Shown: positions 47,901-61,621, counted from the first letter of the stretch. The stretch: DNA of 64,000 bases from Eleginops maclovinus (GCF_036324505.1 NC_086351.1:5450001-5514000), one strand, 5' to 3'. Made by a program: numbers and translations. Notes: generated from the letters alone by a model not told the origin.

Positions 47901-50900
47901 AGGGTGGCTGCAGATAAAAAATATATTGCTATGCACACAATGTGCACTCTGACTTCATGACCGGCTAATCAGCACATCAATGGTGATAATGAGCATTTGT
48001 TGCGGGAATTTATATCAACAGCCCAGTCAGAAAGGGGTAAAATTTCACCTTCAGGGGACCTCAAGCTTTCATTTAGGAACCCTTGTGTTCAGTGACTGTA
48101 AAACAGCAGGAGCACAAACTCCAAAAATGTTAGAGGTTTAACATCTGTGGTTGACTGATAAACAGCCAAACCCAAACTTGCTTTGTTTAGGATTTGAAGT
48201 AATTGGAAAAACGAAGGTTTGATAAAAGAAAAACCAAGAATAAAAAAGTAGAGACAGGTTGGCGCCACCACAGGTCACCAGCCGCTTACTGTCTTGATTG
48301 ATAATTGATGCATTTATTGACATTGGTTTAGTTTAAGCTAGTTACAGTGTCTGCCTCATTATCTTGAATTTTCATGAACGTCAGCGTCAACAGTTCTCAG
48401 GGATACAGTGTCGGTAGTGCCCCTGAACATCAGATTAGATATGTGAGTGGGAAGGAGCAGTTCACATGTGCTCTGGGGACAATCCAATGCACTTACGTTA
48501 TTGCACTCCAACTGGTACCACTGGCCTTTCTGTCCATTATTGTTCACAGAAGGACAGCTACTGATTTTGTATCAGGCACACTGACAGCTGTGCAAACTCG
48601 CATTCACAGTATACTGTACTCACAGACCGAATCTGCTACTGTATGCAACGTTAACCAATCACTCCTGCTGAAATTTAAAGTAATGTCACCTATTTTTGGT
48701 AATCAGAATATATACAGACAGACAATAACTGTGTTATTATTGCTGTTTTAGTATCTTTCCCACTATCCTCTCTGAAGTTTTGGCATCTCCTTCAGCATGC
48801 AGTGCATGGTCAATGCCATTCTGACCTGTTCTGGACATTGTGTGCTGTAGATTTTGGAAAAAGAGCAAAATAGTTCAGTCAACAGTCCGCGGCTGCTGGC
48901 AGGGTGTAGAGCTGTGCTGCTGCTTTGTCTGGTCCGCTGTGTATTCCCCTCAGTTTGACATTCAGTATGGTTTCCCCCATGCTACCAACCCTTTGACCTC
49001 TTCACATCCTTCTTGCAGGCTGTTGGTGACTCCTTCTGACCTGAATGTTGGCTCAGCAGAGATCCAGAATAAGAACTGGGAAGCATCCTACACTAAGAAC
49101 ATTAATATTTTATCTTCCAGGTGGGCACATCCAGGGAGTATGCGTGGGGTCTTTTAAGCTCATTTTATTTATTGGTACATTTCTGCCCTCTGTTTGGATA
49201 GGAATAACAACACAATATCTGAAAAAAAGGGCTGCAGAGAGTTTGTCATAAGATGCAGATATGTTTGGCTTACTCTTGATGGTTATCCCAGTATACGTTT
49301 CCTGTACATATTATAAATCCTATGGGGGAAAAGCTGCACAATGTACCTTTATCTGATTACCAAATTAGGTATTTCTAGTTTATATTAAAGAAAGAATTCG
49401 AAAGGCATTGAAAAAATGTTCTCTCGCCCCCCCACACAGTTCGATGGTTAGATTCTTCCTACATATTGTCAGATTAATTGGCTTTTTCATACAGTTGTAA
49501 AATAGAGCAGGCAGGAAAGGTGACATCTGGTTGGTTTCTCAAGTGACTTTTTCCTAAGTTAACATAAGCTCTCTCTACTTATTATCCTGAAAACAGTCAA
49601 ATTCCCAGGACACTTTTGTAACACTTTCTGTGTTACTCTCTGCATGGTTGATGTTATGGCTTCAAGAGGGTCCTCTGAAGTCCCCAGCTCCGCAGAGCTG
49701 ATGAAGCGTGGAGTTGGAACCATCAGGAAACAAAGGACTGAGGGAGCATAAGCTCCCATTTTCCAGAGCAAGTTAAAAGCAGCACAGCTTCTTCTAATGC
49801 TCAGAGGCCTATTTTAGATATATAGGGAGTTTTTAATGTGTAATGCACATTGCCGGGCTCACTGGCAATGTGGATAGGAGAAGAGGGACTTCAAAAGAGC
49901 AACAAACATGGAGCGCTCCACATTTTTTGAAAGAAAGATGTGCTGCCTGGATGAATGAGGTGCAAATGATGTAATTTGAGTGAAAGTAAGAAAACATTGA
50001 TCCAGTTCAGTTTAAATTAAGAATAAATAATAGTGTATATTATTTTGACAAGTTCAGTTGCTGTGAAAACATCAATTCTCAACCTGCACCTAGTATGGCT
50101 GTTTGTGTGAGGAGAGGTATTTTAAAATGCTCTGTTCAGCTCTCGGTTTACTGTATTTGAATTATTTGATATATATCCTCTGAGATTTTGCATTATTATT
50201 ATTATTGTATGGCATTACTATCACAATTTATTTTTAATCATTATGAGAAAGCGATTTTATCAGAACACAACATTTTCTCTAAATAAAATAAATTATGAAA
50301 TACATTTTAATGAATAGATTTTGTAAAACTTAAACAGTTTGTGAACTTATTGAAGGTTAGATTACAATTTAGCTCCTAGAAAAAGGTTTATTCTTAAAAG
50401 TAAAAATATGAAGTAGCATGTTTTATCAATGAGTTGAGTATAAATCATTTTTTAAACTTGAACTAAGATAAACATAACTTCTTGATGAGCAGAGTTATGT
50501 CCTCTCTCGTCCACCTTTTCTCCCAAAAGCTTCCGACAGCAGCAGATTAAATCTCCTCAGTCTAAGAAGAGCTCTTTAGGAGACATCCTAAAATGAACAG
50601 TGTCTCCAATTGCTTTTGATGTCAAAGGTTTAAGGGCTCTTCATTAGGTCACATCCAATAAAGATAAGGTCCTTAATGTCCACATGCACCAGTGTTCATG
50701 CCTTAATATCTAATTCCTCTTGTGATCCTCACTACACCACCTTTAACGAAGTGACTTCAACAATGGATTGCGGGGTGTGTGCACATTATTCACCTGGTAA
50801 GCCATACACCACGTTCCGTCTGCTGTAAAGAGCAGGGTGATTACTTGCTTATTTACTGTCGCCGTATATCAGGCCTGTGCTTTGCTCTTCCTCTGTTCTT

Positions 50901-52152
50901 CCTGAATGCTTTTTATTTTTGTTCAGGGTGTTACAAGACCCATTGCAATGTTCAAGTCTCCCATGTAAGTAAAAGTAAAGGAAACCCCTGTACTGTATCA
51001 GACCTATCATTTTCATCATCATTGTTTTCAGGTTTCATCTTTTCTTTTCTTTTCATACAGAACAATTCTGTCTCGCTTCAATCATGTTGTAGTCTACAGT
51101 GGATGTCTGCCATTTTTCTTAAACCTTAAAAGTCATGATGAGAGCTCGTGTTGTAAGGCTTGATAAAACACTCCCACTCAACTCAATTGCTGAAGCTTTC
51201 ACACACACTACAGCATCGGTGTTGAGAGAGCTGTGCCATAATAATCATCTGGGGTGATCTGTAATGACAGGGCAGGGGTACGGAGGTCTGGTTGAGCAGA
51301 GCTGATGAATGGGAAGCAAAATGGCAAACAGGGAATCCATCTGGCCAGGAGAGGGCTCTGGATGTCAGGGAAAATAACTGCAGAGTGGGAAATGTCAAGA
51401 TTTAGAAAGCTAATTTGTTAGGCCTGCCATCATCTAGATCTCATCTCTTCTAAATACAGGTTTTTCTCTTCTGTTTCTTCCTTCTTTTCTTTTTCGTCTA
51501 TTGTCCACTCCTTCTCTCACCCTCATCCTCCATACCTTGCACCAAGACGCTGAGCATTAACACCCCGGTCTAGTCTCTGACTGCTGTTGAATATTTCAAT
51601 ATAGCTCTGCTTATCTGGCAGCCCCTATGACCTGCCTGGATGAGCGAGGGAAAGTCAGAGATTCGCATGGCGAGCTGTGGAATGGATACTATACAGTCAT
51701 ATATAAGTGAAGAACTTGCCTTGAGGTGAGCAAGCACATGAATACCAGATCTCCTCGCTCGCTCTCATTTGTGTGGATGGGCACCGAATTCCATAACAGA
51801 TACTGAAATCCTGCCTTCTTTGGGATTTTTTTCTCAATTTCTGCTTTAAAAACCAAGGCCGAAAAAAGTCTGAAAGTCCAATAGCTATGAGACTCACAAT
51901 TTGGTTGTTTCTATTTTCCATTTTTTTGAATTTCATTATAGTTATAGAGTGAAATATTGAAGTTAAAATGCTGCACAGTCCAGGTCCATCACATAGTTTC
52001 ACCCCTCGATAATGATGCAGGTCCTTTGAGATGGAGGCTTGGGGTCAATTCACTGAGGGAATGGATAACACTATGAGCTAAATACTTCAGTATTCATCCT
52101 CTGTTAATACACACAACGAAGTTGTATCAATGCAACTACTGATTCTCTTTTT
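44923..52152. other. non-coding stretch of 7.2 kb
   Basis: No gene is recognised. The 125-codon frame at 48374-48751 and others show no domain. About 47400-48060 is unique-looking sequence with few repeats, possibly conserved. A (TTA)n-like patch lies at about 50193-50205. About 51460-51540 is pyrimidine-rich. No mobile element was recognised here. Confidence 0.5.
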
Positions 52153-52349
52153 TACATTACAGGTCATTTGTTAGACGCTTTTATCCAAAGCGACTTACAC
52201 ACATTCAATACTGTGGACAATCCCTACAGGAGAAACTTGGGGTGAAGTGTCTTGCCCAGGGACACAACAATATGCTGACTGCAAAGGCCATGGAACTAGC
52301 TCTCCCCTGATCCCAACATCAGCACACTATCCCACTGCGCCACAGCCTC
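52153..52349 (-). mobile_element. tRNA-derived SINE with common teleost 3' tail
   Basis: On the minus strand the element begins with a tRNA-like head. It holds TGGCGCAGTGG (the A box, complement of 52332-52342), then a degenerate B-box region, then CTGGGCAAGACACTTCACCC. It ends with the tail AAGTCGCTTTGGATAAAAGC, GTCTAACAAATGACC and TGTAATGTA. That tail is a hallmark of dispersed SINEs in ray-finned fish as I recall them. It is non-coding. The plus-strand frame over it, with its proline run, is an artefact of this SINE and the adjacent C run. Confidence 0.88.
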
Positions 52350-52350
52350 G

Positions 52351-52371
52351 CCCCCCCCCCCCCCCCCCCCC
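52351..52371. repeat. poly(C) run of 21
   Basis: Twenty-one consecutive C followed by G and five more C, adjoining the 5' (tRNA) end of the minus-strand SINE. Runs this long of C/G are rare and length may be unstable or mis-sequenced. Confidence 0.95.
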
Positions 52372-55300
52372 GCCCCCTTTCAAATCCTTTCATCTGCTGA
52401 TTATATTCTCTATTAACTGTTATCAAAGAGCAAAAAATGGCCATTACAAGCTGCCAAAGTTCATGCTAATGTCCTAAAATGTCTTATGTTGTCCAGACAC
52501 AAACCCACATTTATTCAGAATCAGATTTATCGCCAACTAAGTGCGTGCACGTGCCAGGAATGTGTCTTTTGTATTGGTGTAATTAGATAGAATAAGTCCT
52601 AACAGCTCATATTATAAATAATAATACGAGGTTTATCAGAATATCTGTTATTACTCTTTTATGGATCGACTCATCGCTTCAGCTCTAAAGCAGCTACAAT
52701 GTCACACTTAGCATTTAACTTCGAGAGACTAATCACTTGTTATTTATGTTTGGTAAATAGCAGCAATTTTATGAGATGTAGCAGAGACTCCAGCCACTGC
52801 TCTTCAGACCGCACTGAACCGCAAATACCATCAAACAAGATTGCCTACTTGTCAATATCTATTACCATTAGAGGGGTGATTTCATATATATAGTCCCTGC
52901 ATTTTAAACAACCTGCCTTGTTTGTCCTTCAGTGGTGACTGACGTGTTACCAGAATGCACAATGAGATCGGGGAATACTCTGACCATCGAATCCCGTGGA
53001 AAAAAAAAAACAACTCCTCATTGCAAGCCTACTTTACTGGGAGGTTAGTGATCTAGAGACTTCTGAGTGTGTGTGTTGCTGTCAACAACAAACACTGTTG
53101 GCTCACCACAGACTTCAATCTGCCAATCTATGGGGTTGAGGCTGACCGTTGGGGGTCTCCGCAGTAGACCACAGAGAATATAAAGAAGGGCCTGGACCAC
53201 GGATAAGGAACGGCAGCCCCAACATTAGGGGGCAATGTTTGGGGAATGATTTGACTCCAACCAATGGAGAGGAGTTAAAGGATCATGGGATAGCAGCTTG
53301 GGGGGAACAGGGAGGGTAGAGGACACCATGCCGCCTCTAATTGGTTTCTCTTTCTGGAACATCCATTGCTCCCTTTCTCTTGGAGAGCTGCTGTGCTCAG
53401 AGAGCCACAACTGAGAGCCCAGCAAAGCCTATTGGATTTAACGGGAATCTGTATCTTAAAGGGGTGCTGGGCTGCAAGAAGGGGGTGTGATACAATCAAT
53501 AATTCATAAGGCCTTCCCTTATTAGGGCTTCTTCTGACTGGGCTAGTGGTTCTTATGCCCAGCTCTGTGTCGGATGAGAAGCTTCTTGGAAGGCAAAGCC
53601 GCACAGGAACTGCCAGATCTACGTTGTTGCCTGCTCTGCCATTCCCCACCCTGCACCCTCACCCGATGCATTTGTTACTCATGGTTTCCCCAACCCTTCA
53701 AATATGAATCCAGCCTCCAGCCCTCTTAGCATAACAACGAGGACGGTATAGAGCACTCGATATGTAAATAGGTGTTTGCATAGATGGAAAAAGGCAGTTG
53801 TGAAAACCTTATTGTTTGTTCCAAAATAAAAATGTATGGTGTTAGAGAAATATTATTTATAATGATTCAGTGGAAAAGGTTTTCTGACAAAACCAAAGAA
53901 AAACTCCAAGCACTTAAGAGTAAATGTCTGAGTTTAATACTGCATGTTTTTATGGGTGAATTTAATTTGTTTATTATCTTGCCTCCGAATGGAAACTCAT
54001 TCTTCATGAATGACAACAAACCCTGCTGCCCTTTCAAAAGTGATGAATGATTTTTTGTAATTTAAAATTATGTTGGGAAGAAGTAGACCGCTATTAAGAT
54101 AAGATACGCTGTCTTTTGTTTCTTTTAAAAAAAACATTTAGAGTAGTGAAGAGCATCTCTTGGTTGTTCAAACGGTTGGGTTATTTTCACCACAGTAAAC
54201 ATGACACTACACTGTGTACTTGAATGCGACATTTGCATCTGAGCAACAAGCATTCAAGTGGATAAATGACTGAATACACTTACAATAGCCCTGCAACAAA
54301 AGTAACCAGGTGAAACATATTCTATGTTTTCATTGAGACAGATATTATTATATATGATTATTTATTGTTTCTGAGCAAATACACAAATAAGTGTCTTTCA
54401 GTCATTTTACACACCCAGAACTAGTGCTGTTTGGTCATAATGTACAGTATTTCACGGGGAAGATACAAGAAAACAGAAGCCCTTTGTGTCGGCCCTCCAC
54501 ACAACTGAGCTGACCGATAACTGCAGAGTCATGGGGAGCGGGTGTCCAGGTCTCCTCTCTGGGCCTCTCTCATTAGACTGCAGCTGCAGCACATTAACAG
54601 CAGATGAATAACTCATCTGCCATGTGGTGAGATCTAATCACGACCACGCAGCTCCTCTGGATAGCTTTACATCATTAGCTTCCCCCTGGTTTTTCCTCAC
54701 TGCTTGTTTGGCTCATCATCCGAACCCATAAACTTAACTAGATTTATTATCCTGAGCAGCACTTAGAGAAGTTACCTTGCAGTAACTGAACCTTTCACCC
54801 TGTTGGGTTTAAATTTCTTTATTTTACGCCTCACTATCCCAATATATGATATATTGCGATCACCTTGCAGTGGTGAATGTGTTCCTAAATATATTTTGTA
54901 TAAGGTCTACGAGGGACGGTGTTAGAGGGGATATTTTCAGGCACATTGAATTCCACATGTTCATTTAATGCCACTAAAAGTGACTGTTGTGCTGGTAAGA
55001 GCTATGATGCGAAATAGATAAACAGTGATTACGGTCACCGTGATAAATGAAAGGGCACATCGCCAATGAGAGGAGTTTTACTCACCATAGATCACAATTT
55101 GTAAGTGCTGCTTGCTCGGGATGCCAGAGCGGAGTGGAAGCCAGCTCTTTTTTATCCAATCAATAAGATTTTATGCAGTTGTATGCTACATTAAAAAGGT
55201 GGCTGCAAAGCAAAACACCCAGCCTCTGAGTATACGTGAAAATAATTCAGTCCATACCAAATGTTGGCATCCGTTATAAGGATGGGAAAGAAAGCAAAAT

Positions 55301-56054
55301 GTTGCAATTTTTTTTTATCAGTGATAACAACTCTTTATCTCCTTTAAAAAGCTACATGATTGTTTTTGATCCTTTTGCTTTTCATAAAAAATGTTTTAAC
55401 TAAATATTGTATCAACAAAAAATCTCATTAGTGAACTATATGTATATTTACCGAAGTACAGATAAAAAAATGCTTTAAATAAATACTTTTCCAGCTGGAG
55501 TTATTGGTTACCTGCTTACATTTTGCATAATTTTCTTTATAAATACTTTCTAATACATTTCTACCCCATGTAAAAGGTAAAGGACACTCTTCCACCACTA
55601 TTGTATGTACAGCTGTGTACAGTGCTATACTTGTAACCTATGATAAATCTTGATCATCACTTGTCCACTCATGCAACAATGATGAAGACAGAGAGACACT
55701 AAACATGTGCTTGGTCCTAAGTATATGTCATAAATTACTCGAGGTTAAAATGTCTAGCTGCTCCTGACTTGAAAAATGAATTTTACATGTGGGGCAGAAG
55801 AAGCACTGAACTGGATGTAGTGACAAGCAGTGCAGATTTCTGCGTTTTTCAGTGACTAAAGCTAATCCTGATTGACAAGATGAATAGTAACAAATGATTA
55901 AAGTTTGGTTTTACAAGATTTAAGAAACCCACAAGCTTACACTTCAATGAAAAGCAGTGTACAGTTATTTAAGCTGTGTGCTGTAATTAAATATGTAGAC
56001 CTATGGTTTAAGTTTTCATTGAGAAACTTGGCTTTAATGAAATGAAAACACTCT
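52372..56054. other. non-coding stretch with GC-richer block
   Basis: No gene is visible. An A10 run lies at about 53001-53010. About 53090-53650 is GC-richer and non-repetitive and carries the 124-codon minus-strand frame 53275-53649, for which I see no domain. The rest is AT-rich and featureless. Confidence 0.5.
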
Positions 56055-56524
56055 TTAAAGGAATTAATCAACCTCTCTGTGAGAATTAGATGAGATGATG
56101 AAAATCACTGAGACATCTCACATTTATCTGCATATCAGTATGAGGAATCTGTAGCTAGAGCCAGGAGATGGTTAGCTTAGATTACTTGACTTAAGCACAA
56201 CTTTGTATAGCCTCACAAGTAACACACATGCCACAAGATGGTTAGCTTAGCTTATCCTCAAAACTTGAAGCAGAGATAAAGTCTGACTTCTTTTAAACTT
56301 GAATATAACTCAGAAGTTTTGGTAGGTTTTATTTTTTTAAAATCTTTGGACAGAGCCAGGTTATCTGTCGCCCCCTGCTTTCCATCTCTGTGCTAAGCTA
56401 AGCTTACTGGCTACTTTCTGTAGCTTCATATTTAACAGCAAGATAGTAGCATTGATCTTCTGAATTTAATCTGAGCAAGAAAGCAAAGAAGTATATTTCC
56501 CAAAATGTTCTACCACTCCTTTAA
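56055..56524. mobile_element. palindromic MITE with TTAAAGGA termini
   Basis: About 470 bp. The left end TTAAAGGAATTAATC and the right end CCACTCCTTTAA are inverted relatives. Subterminal parts also pair in sense: the left has GAGAATTAGATGAGATGATG, the right has GATCTTCTGAATTTAATCTG. The right part AAGAAAGCAAAGAAGTAT, ATTTCCCAAAATGTTC is a phrase I recall from a very abundant teleost MITE. Inside, GGTTAGCTTAG on the left and CTAAGCTAAGC on the right extend the palindrome. A 15-bp unit (AGATGGTTAGCTTAG) occurs twice, at 56166 and 56236. The element has no coding capacity; the superfamily is not assigned. Confidence 0.8.
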
Positions 56525-59500
56525 CAAACCAATAACACAAATGACAAACCACTTTAGAGGTATATAAAAGGATAAACAGATTCTCAACCTTCCTGGAAAC
56601 CATTTAATAATCACATTTATTGCATTACAGTAAAATGTTGAGAGAACCTTTTAAAAGAGTCAACTACTTGAGGACAGAGCCATGTAAACACTCCATTTGT
56701 ATCAATTTAGTTGGAGGGTTCAGGCGTCACTGACTTTGTACCTGTCTCATCTGCTAGTCATCAGTGGAATGCAAAGTGGCCGCCTTCATGATCCCACCAA
56801 TAATTAGATTTTAATGTATTCTCTTTTTCATGCACCTTAAAGATCTGCATGAAAGCAAGGAGTAAGTGTTGGGGCTGGTGATGATCAGAGAGAGATCTCC
56901 CACCAGCCCAGCCCTGTTTACTCTGCCTGGCCAAATAACCAGAGCCTTTCCCTCCAGAAATAGGAAAGAGGGCTTGAGTGCTTTTTGAAGTAGACAACAA
57001 CTCTAGGTCAAAAACCAGGCTGATTTTGTCCTTATGGGAACACCACCTGTTTGAATTAAGCCAACCTCTGGCAGCTGTGACTTTAAATGCCTCTGTTGGA
57101 ACTCACAATATTAACTTAAGTAATTATTTATACCTCACAGAGCTGAGGGGGAATCTCACAAAAACATCTCCTTTCTTTACTTGAAAATGTGAAGTTTTAA
57201 ACGCTGACGGTTTTACTAAGAACAAACTCGCATCAAAAGCACTCTGTACTTTGCTGCAGAATTGTTTGTTGTTCCTGACGGCTAATATCATTTGTTGTTT
57301 TATGTCAATAATTGTCTGATTTTTGCTGCATGAAAGGCGTCTTTGTGTGTTGTGAAGATATTCCAAAATAATCTCAAACAAGACAGGAGCCATTAGACAC
57401 TGTATGCCATGGATATTAATCAGACTTTGTTTATCGAGAGAACATCTTAATGTCTTATTCTCTTTGAAATAATGAACTGCAACAAGATGAAAACAAGTTA
57501 ATTTCTTAATCCATTCCCCGTTTCGCATTGCCCTATTACCCTGGAGTATTAGCAAGTGTTCTGTTCTTGAATTTCTGGAAAACAACAAAACTGCTTTTGC
57601 TACTTTCAATTATCTTGGTGCTTATTTTTGTTGGTTTCTGTACTCTTGCCTGTTTAATAGGGTTATTAGGATATGCTACAGTCAGATAATGAATTATGAC
57701 TATTATGGTATGTCAAACAACTCAGTATTTTTTAATCTCTAGGCTTCTTCACTTCTTGCTCTCTCTCTGAATGCAAACTCATAACAACATTTAGAAACTC
57801 ATACTTTCTTTTTGCGGTTTATTCAGGTTGCCTGACCACCTTTTTAGAGCTTAATCTCAGTCTGTATTTTACTAGTTGTGTCTCAATGTAGAAAAATCTA
57901 AATAATCGTTTGTGTTTTTGAAAGCTTCTCTCAACCTCCTCTTATATGTAATCTCAAAAAGGACAGATTTCTTTTTTTATTTTCTATTTCAAAGGAAAGG
58001 ATAGGCCTTCTGAAAGAACCCGGGGTGCAGAAATAATTATTTGTGGTTTGAGTTTAATATGTACTCCTTTCAGCAACACTGAACTATCCTCTGAAGAGTT
58101 ATTTTGTTGTTCCATGAGGGACACTGAGAATTGCATCTGTCGGATTCATGATGGAAGTTTTACAAATTATTATCAAGAACTCAAACCAGAAATGATGCAG
58201 CAGAACCAGAGATATTGTATTTATTATTATAACATTTTGACATTAAATATGCAAGTCGATCAGCTGATGTTGCCTTGAGCTGCTAGCCTGAAACAAAAAT
58301 GAGGACTACAAAGGTCTAATTACCTCACTTCTTTCTAAGTCCATTTTGTTTTCATATTCAAACTTGTAGTCTTTGACCTTTACCGCCACTGTCTCGAGTG
58401 ACATCACTTGCTCAAGGCAAAATGTTTAGCTAGGACATACAGGAAATTGTATATTTCTGATATTAAGCAATCATTCTCCATATCCTTCTATACAGCTGCA
58501 GACGTATGCTGCTGTCTTGCAGTATCTCAGGTGACCTAGGTAAATCATTGTTTATAATAAAGAGGCCTGTGTGCAGAGGGAGTTGTGTCAGCACTTTGGG
58601 GGGCTGGGGCTTTGCCAAACTGTTGAGCTAAAATGACATGACAGAGGGAAAGAATTGCCATTGACTGCTGTCCAGCAACACGGAACAATGTCCCTTCATA
58701 AAAGGCTACTTGGCATTATCAGTTAGATTGTATTTGTAGGTATGTCTGTCCATTCACCTTTCATTAACTTTCCATCCTCCTCTTTTATGGCAGCGACTGT
58801 GAGTGGGCAGGCTCAGCAAAACACAAGAAAGCTGACATCTTGGCAGTATGAAGCTGTTCTGCTTAAATGAATGTTGATAGCTCACATTCACTAATTGTTT
58901 TGTCAGAGAGAGGGTTGTTATGATTTCTTTTTCATGTCAGTGCCTTTGGTTTCCAGTGTACTTCATCTCTGCACTGTCACCTGGCTGTTGGGGGGGTTTC
59001 GGCTGATATAAATAGCTCTACTTTCTGCAGCTGTGTGTATTGTTAGTCAGTGTTGCTGTCAGAGCCTGTTTACGCCACAAACAGCCTCCTACTAAGGTCT
59101 GCGGTCCTCATACTGTCACATGTGATTGGCCGTCTGCTGCTCGATGCCCCATTCTGCCAACATGCTGCAGAGGGAGGGAGGAGTTGTGAAGCCCCCGAAG
59201 CAACGGCAGTCACTGTCATCTTTGGGCCTGACTCTGGGCTGAGTGAATAAGCGAAGGTAAAGATTGATAGATGACATGAACAGAGGGTTGTAGGGGAGAT
59301 GGGGGGTTGCTGACAGAATATGCTTCGGACTGGAGAGGTCCTGAGAGGGCTAGCTTGACTTCAACCGCACATGACTAACAGCCCCGAAGGCAGGTAGAGA
59401 AAAGGCCCTGTCATAGCCTATTACTGTATCTCAGCTCTCGAGGCAACATTACAGCTACACAGCAAACGCGTCTACGCCTTCTGTACGGGGCTGAGGAGAG

Positions 59501-60540
59501 AGGGTTTGATGTATCTGTGCTAATTGAACTAAAAACTGAGTTGCATTGCATGTTAAATCACATGCAACACACATCCACTTGTATCCCATGAGTAATGCAT
59601 GTGGCTCTGCTCTGCTTAAGACATGTTTGTCATGAAGATCAATATGCTGTTCTCCTGAAACCACTCGGAGTGAAAGGTGTCACATTATCACTCTGAAGAA
59701 TTCAATAAAACAATGGTACCCAAGCTAAATGTGAAAATAGTGGACATTTAGCAAGATTATGTGATGCACAGCTGAAATAAAAACACATTTTGAAAGCTTT
59801 ATTTTGTATGAGCTGCATGATATGCTCTGAGCTGCATCAGTCGAGCACCGCTGCAACACAACCACGCTGACAGCAGTTAAGCGTTCATCGTGCTGCAAGG
59901 TGCACATGTAATCCTCAGTCGGCGACAGCATTAATCACATTTTAACACTTGCTGTATAAAAGGGAAAAGGGGAGAGGGTTTCTCCTAATCTCCCTCTTTC
60001 ACTTGTTCAACAACTATTAGTTTATCAGGAAATAGTTGTCCGTGATAAAATATGTTAAATACCATAGGGCTTTAAAATTACCCGGTGTAGCCCAGAATGA
60101 AGGGATCAATGGCAACAGAGGAAATTTGGGAAATATCCCAGGCTCCTTATTATGTAAATTCCTCCCGTCTGGATTCTAGCACCATCTATTGACAGCTACT
60201 TATACTATTTCCTTAATGTATTTCCAGGTACATGAAGACAAAATCAATAATCCGTGAGTACTAGATTGTGTCCCATTGTGAGTACTAGCGGAATAAATTT
60301 GCTCATCAAAGAGAATTTGATTATAAAACCACACATGGGCACTATTAGAGGGCCAGTCAGCTGTCTGCCTGAGGGTGTGCCTCAGGTGTAATTTGCAATA
60401 AAAATTGAGACCTTTCAGACGGCGATGCCCTGTCTGACTGGTCACGGAACGGGTTGATTTGATCCAAGTGATTTTTTAACTGGCATGGGTGTCACTGCTC
60501 AGGAAGGGGAGGGCGTGGGGGAGTATGGGCTTATTTTGCA
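56525..60540. other. non-coding stretch of 4 kb
   Basis: No gene is recognised. The longest frame (161 codons, minus strand, 57124-57609) resembles no protein known to me. A CRE-like near-palindrome AGTGACATCACT lies at 58397-58408. No repeat family was identified. Confidence 0.5.
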
Positions 60541-60671
60541 CCTTTTAATTTAAATATATATTTTTGTTTTTACCTAATAAATATTTTATTTAGTTTTTCT
60601 ATATATTTATTCACTTTTTTAAATTATTATTATCATTATTATATATTTTTTTCTTAACCTATTTTTTTTAG

Positions 60672-60712
<41 letters not shown>

Positions 60713-60725
60713 TAATTTTAATTTT
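60541..60725. repeat. AT-rich low-complexity block with (ATT)n
   Basis: About 185 bp of almost pure A/T, with a clean ATT trinucleotide array at 60674-60713 of about 13 units. The array gives a poly-Asn stretch in a minus-strand frame, which is not a gene. Confidence 0.95.
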
Positions 60726-61607
60726 ATTTGACTATGTATGTTTGTATTCCTTTCACACCATGTCATTTTTTGGGGGCTGTTCTGTGTGTCTTCTACGTTC
60801 GATAAGAGAAGCATGGTATCCACCATGAACTCTGATCGGCCTTCTTGCAAAGCAGAACGAGGAGCTGATGTCAGCATGAAACCCTTCACATCAGCTGGTA
60901 GTAGTAAGCTGATTGGAATAAAAATAGTCACAAATAAATCATTCAGATCAGTGTCTATGTGATGGGTCCATGTGGTTTACAATGGATCATAATCATAATT
61001 CTACAAGAATTGAGAGCCAGTACTCTAAATCAGATGTTTTAATCAAGAAGTTTTACAATTGGGAAATGATAAGCAGGCGGATATCAAACAGAAGAGCTGG
61101 ATTAAACGCTGTATAATTTCCATTTGAATCACTCATACATATAGGCACTCTGAATCCAGCGTGGTAATGGCAGACACTAACAATGAAAACTGATACATAA
61201 AGGTGTAATTACATAATGTAAGTGCATTAAATGGTTATTGCTGAAAAGATCCAGACCACAAATTCATGATGATTGTTGAAGATGAGTGTAGGGGAATGTG
61301 TGAAGAAATAATGAGAGCTACACAAAAGGACACAATGGAGAAATAATGGTATACAAGCATTAGACCGGGCACCCGTCTAGACCAGTAGGTTTTCCTAAAT
61401 CAGTCAACAGACACATCTCTAAAAATGAATATGTTGAGACAGAAGTGAAACTTTACAGAGAGTTTAAAAGTGATCAATGTTTTTGTGATCATTATTATTA
61501 CTACACCTTTTCCTGTATTTCTTGATCCAGTTGATTGCGTTTCACTGATCCATGAAGTGGTCATTCAAGTGTCACTCCATGAATAGTAGGCTGATCAAGC
61601 GAAGCCT
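60726..61607. other. non-coding stretch
   Basis: No gene, RNA or recognised repeat. Confidence 0.55.
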
Positions 61608-61621
61608 GTTGTCATGGCAAC
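61608..61621. promoter_or_regulatory. X-box (RFX-binding) palindrome
   Basis: GTTGTCATGGCAAC matches the palindromic X-box consensus GTTGCCATGGCAAC at 13 of 14 positions. RFX factors bind such boxes at ciliary gene promoters and at enhancers. The surrounding 61600-61950 is CpG-containing and non-repetitive, but no coding exon lies next to it. The motif is direct; function is inference. Confidence 0.45.

Noticed and set aside
48374..48751. 125-codon plus-strand open frame with a hydrophobic middle
   Set aside because: The hydrophobic run alone is weak evidence; no family is recognised and nothing around it looks exonic.
57124..57609. 161-codon minus-strand open frame
   Set aside because: No domain, signal peptide or family resemblance that I can identify, and no splice or promoter context.
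58397..58408. CRE-like near-palindrome AGTGACATCACT
   Set aside because: Short, imperfect and without promoter context.
60668..60931. Minus-strand frame ending in poly-Asn
   Set aside because: Translation of the (ATT)n array.
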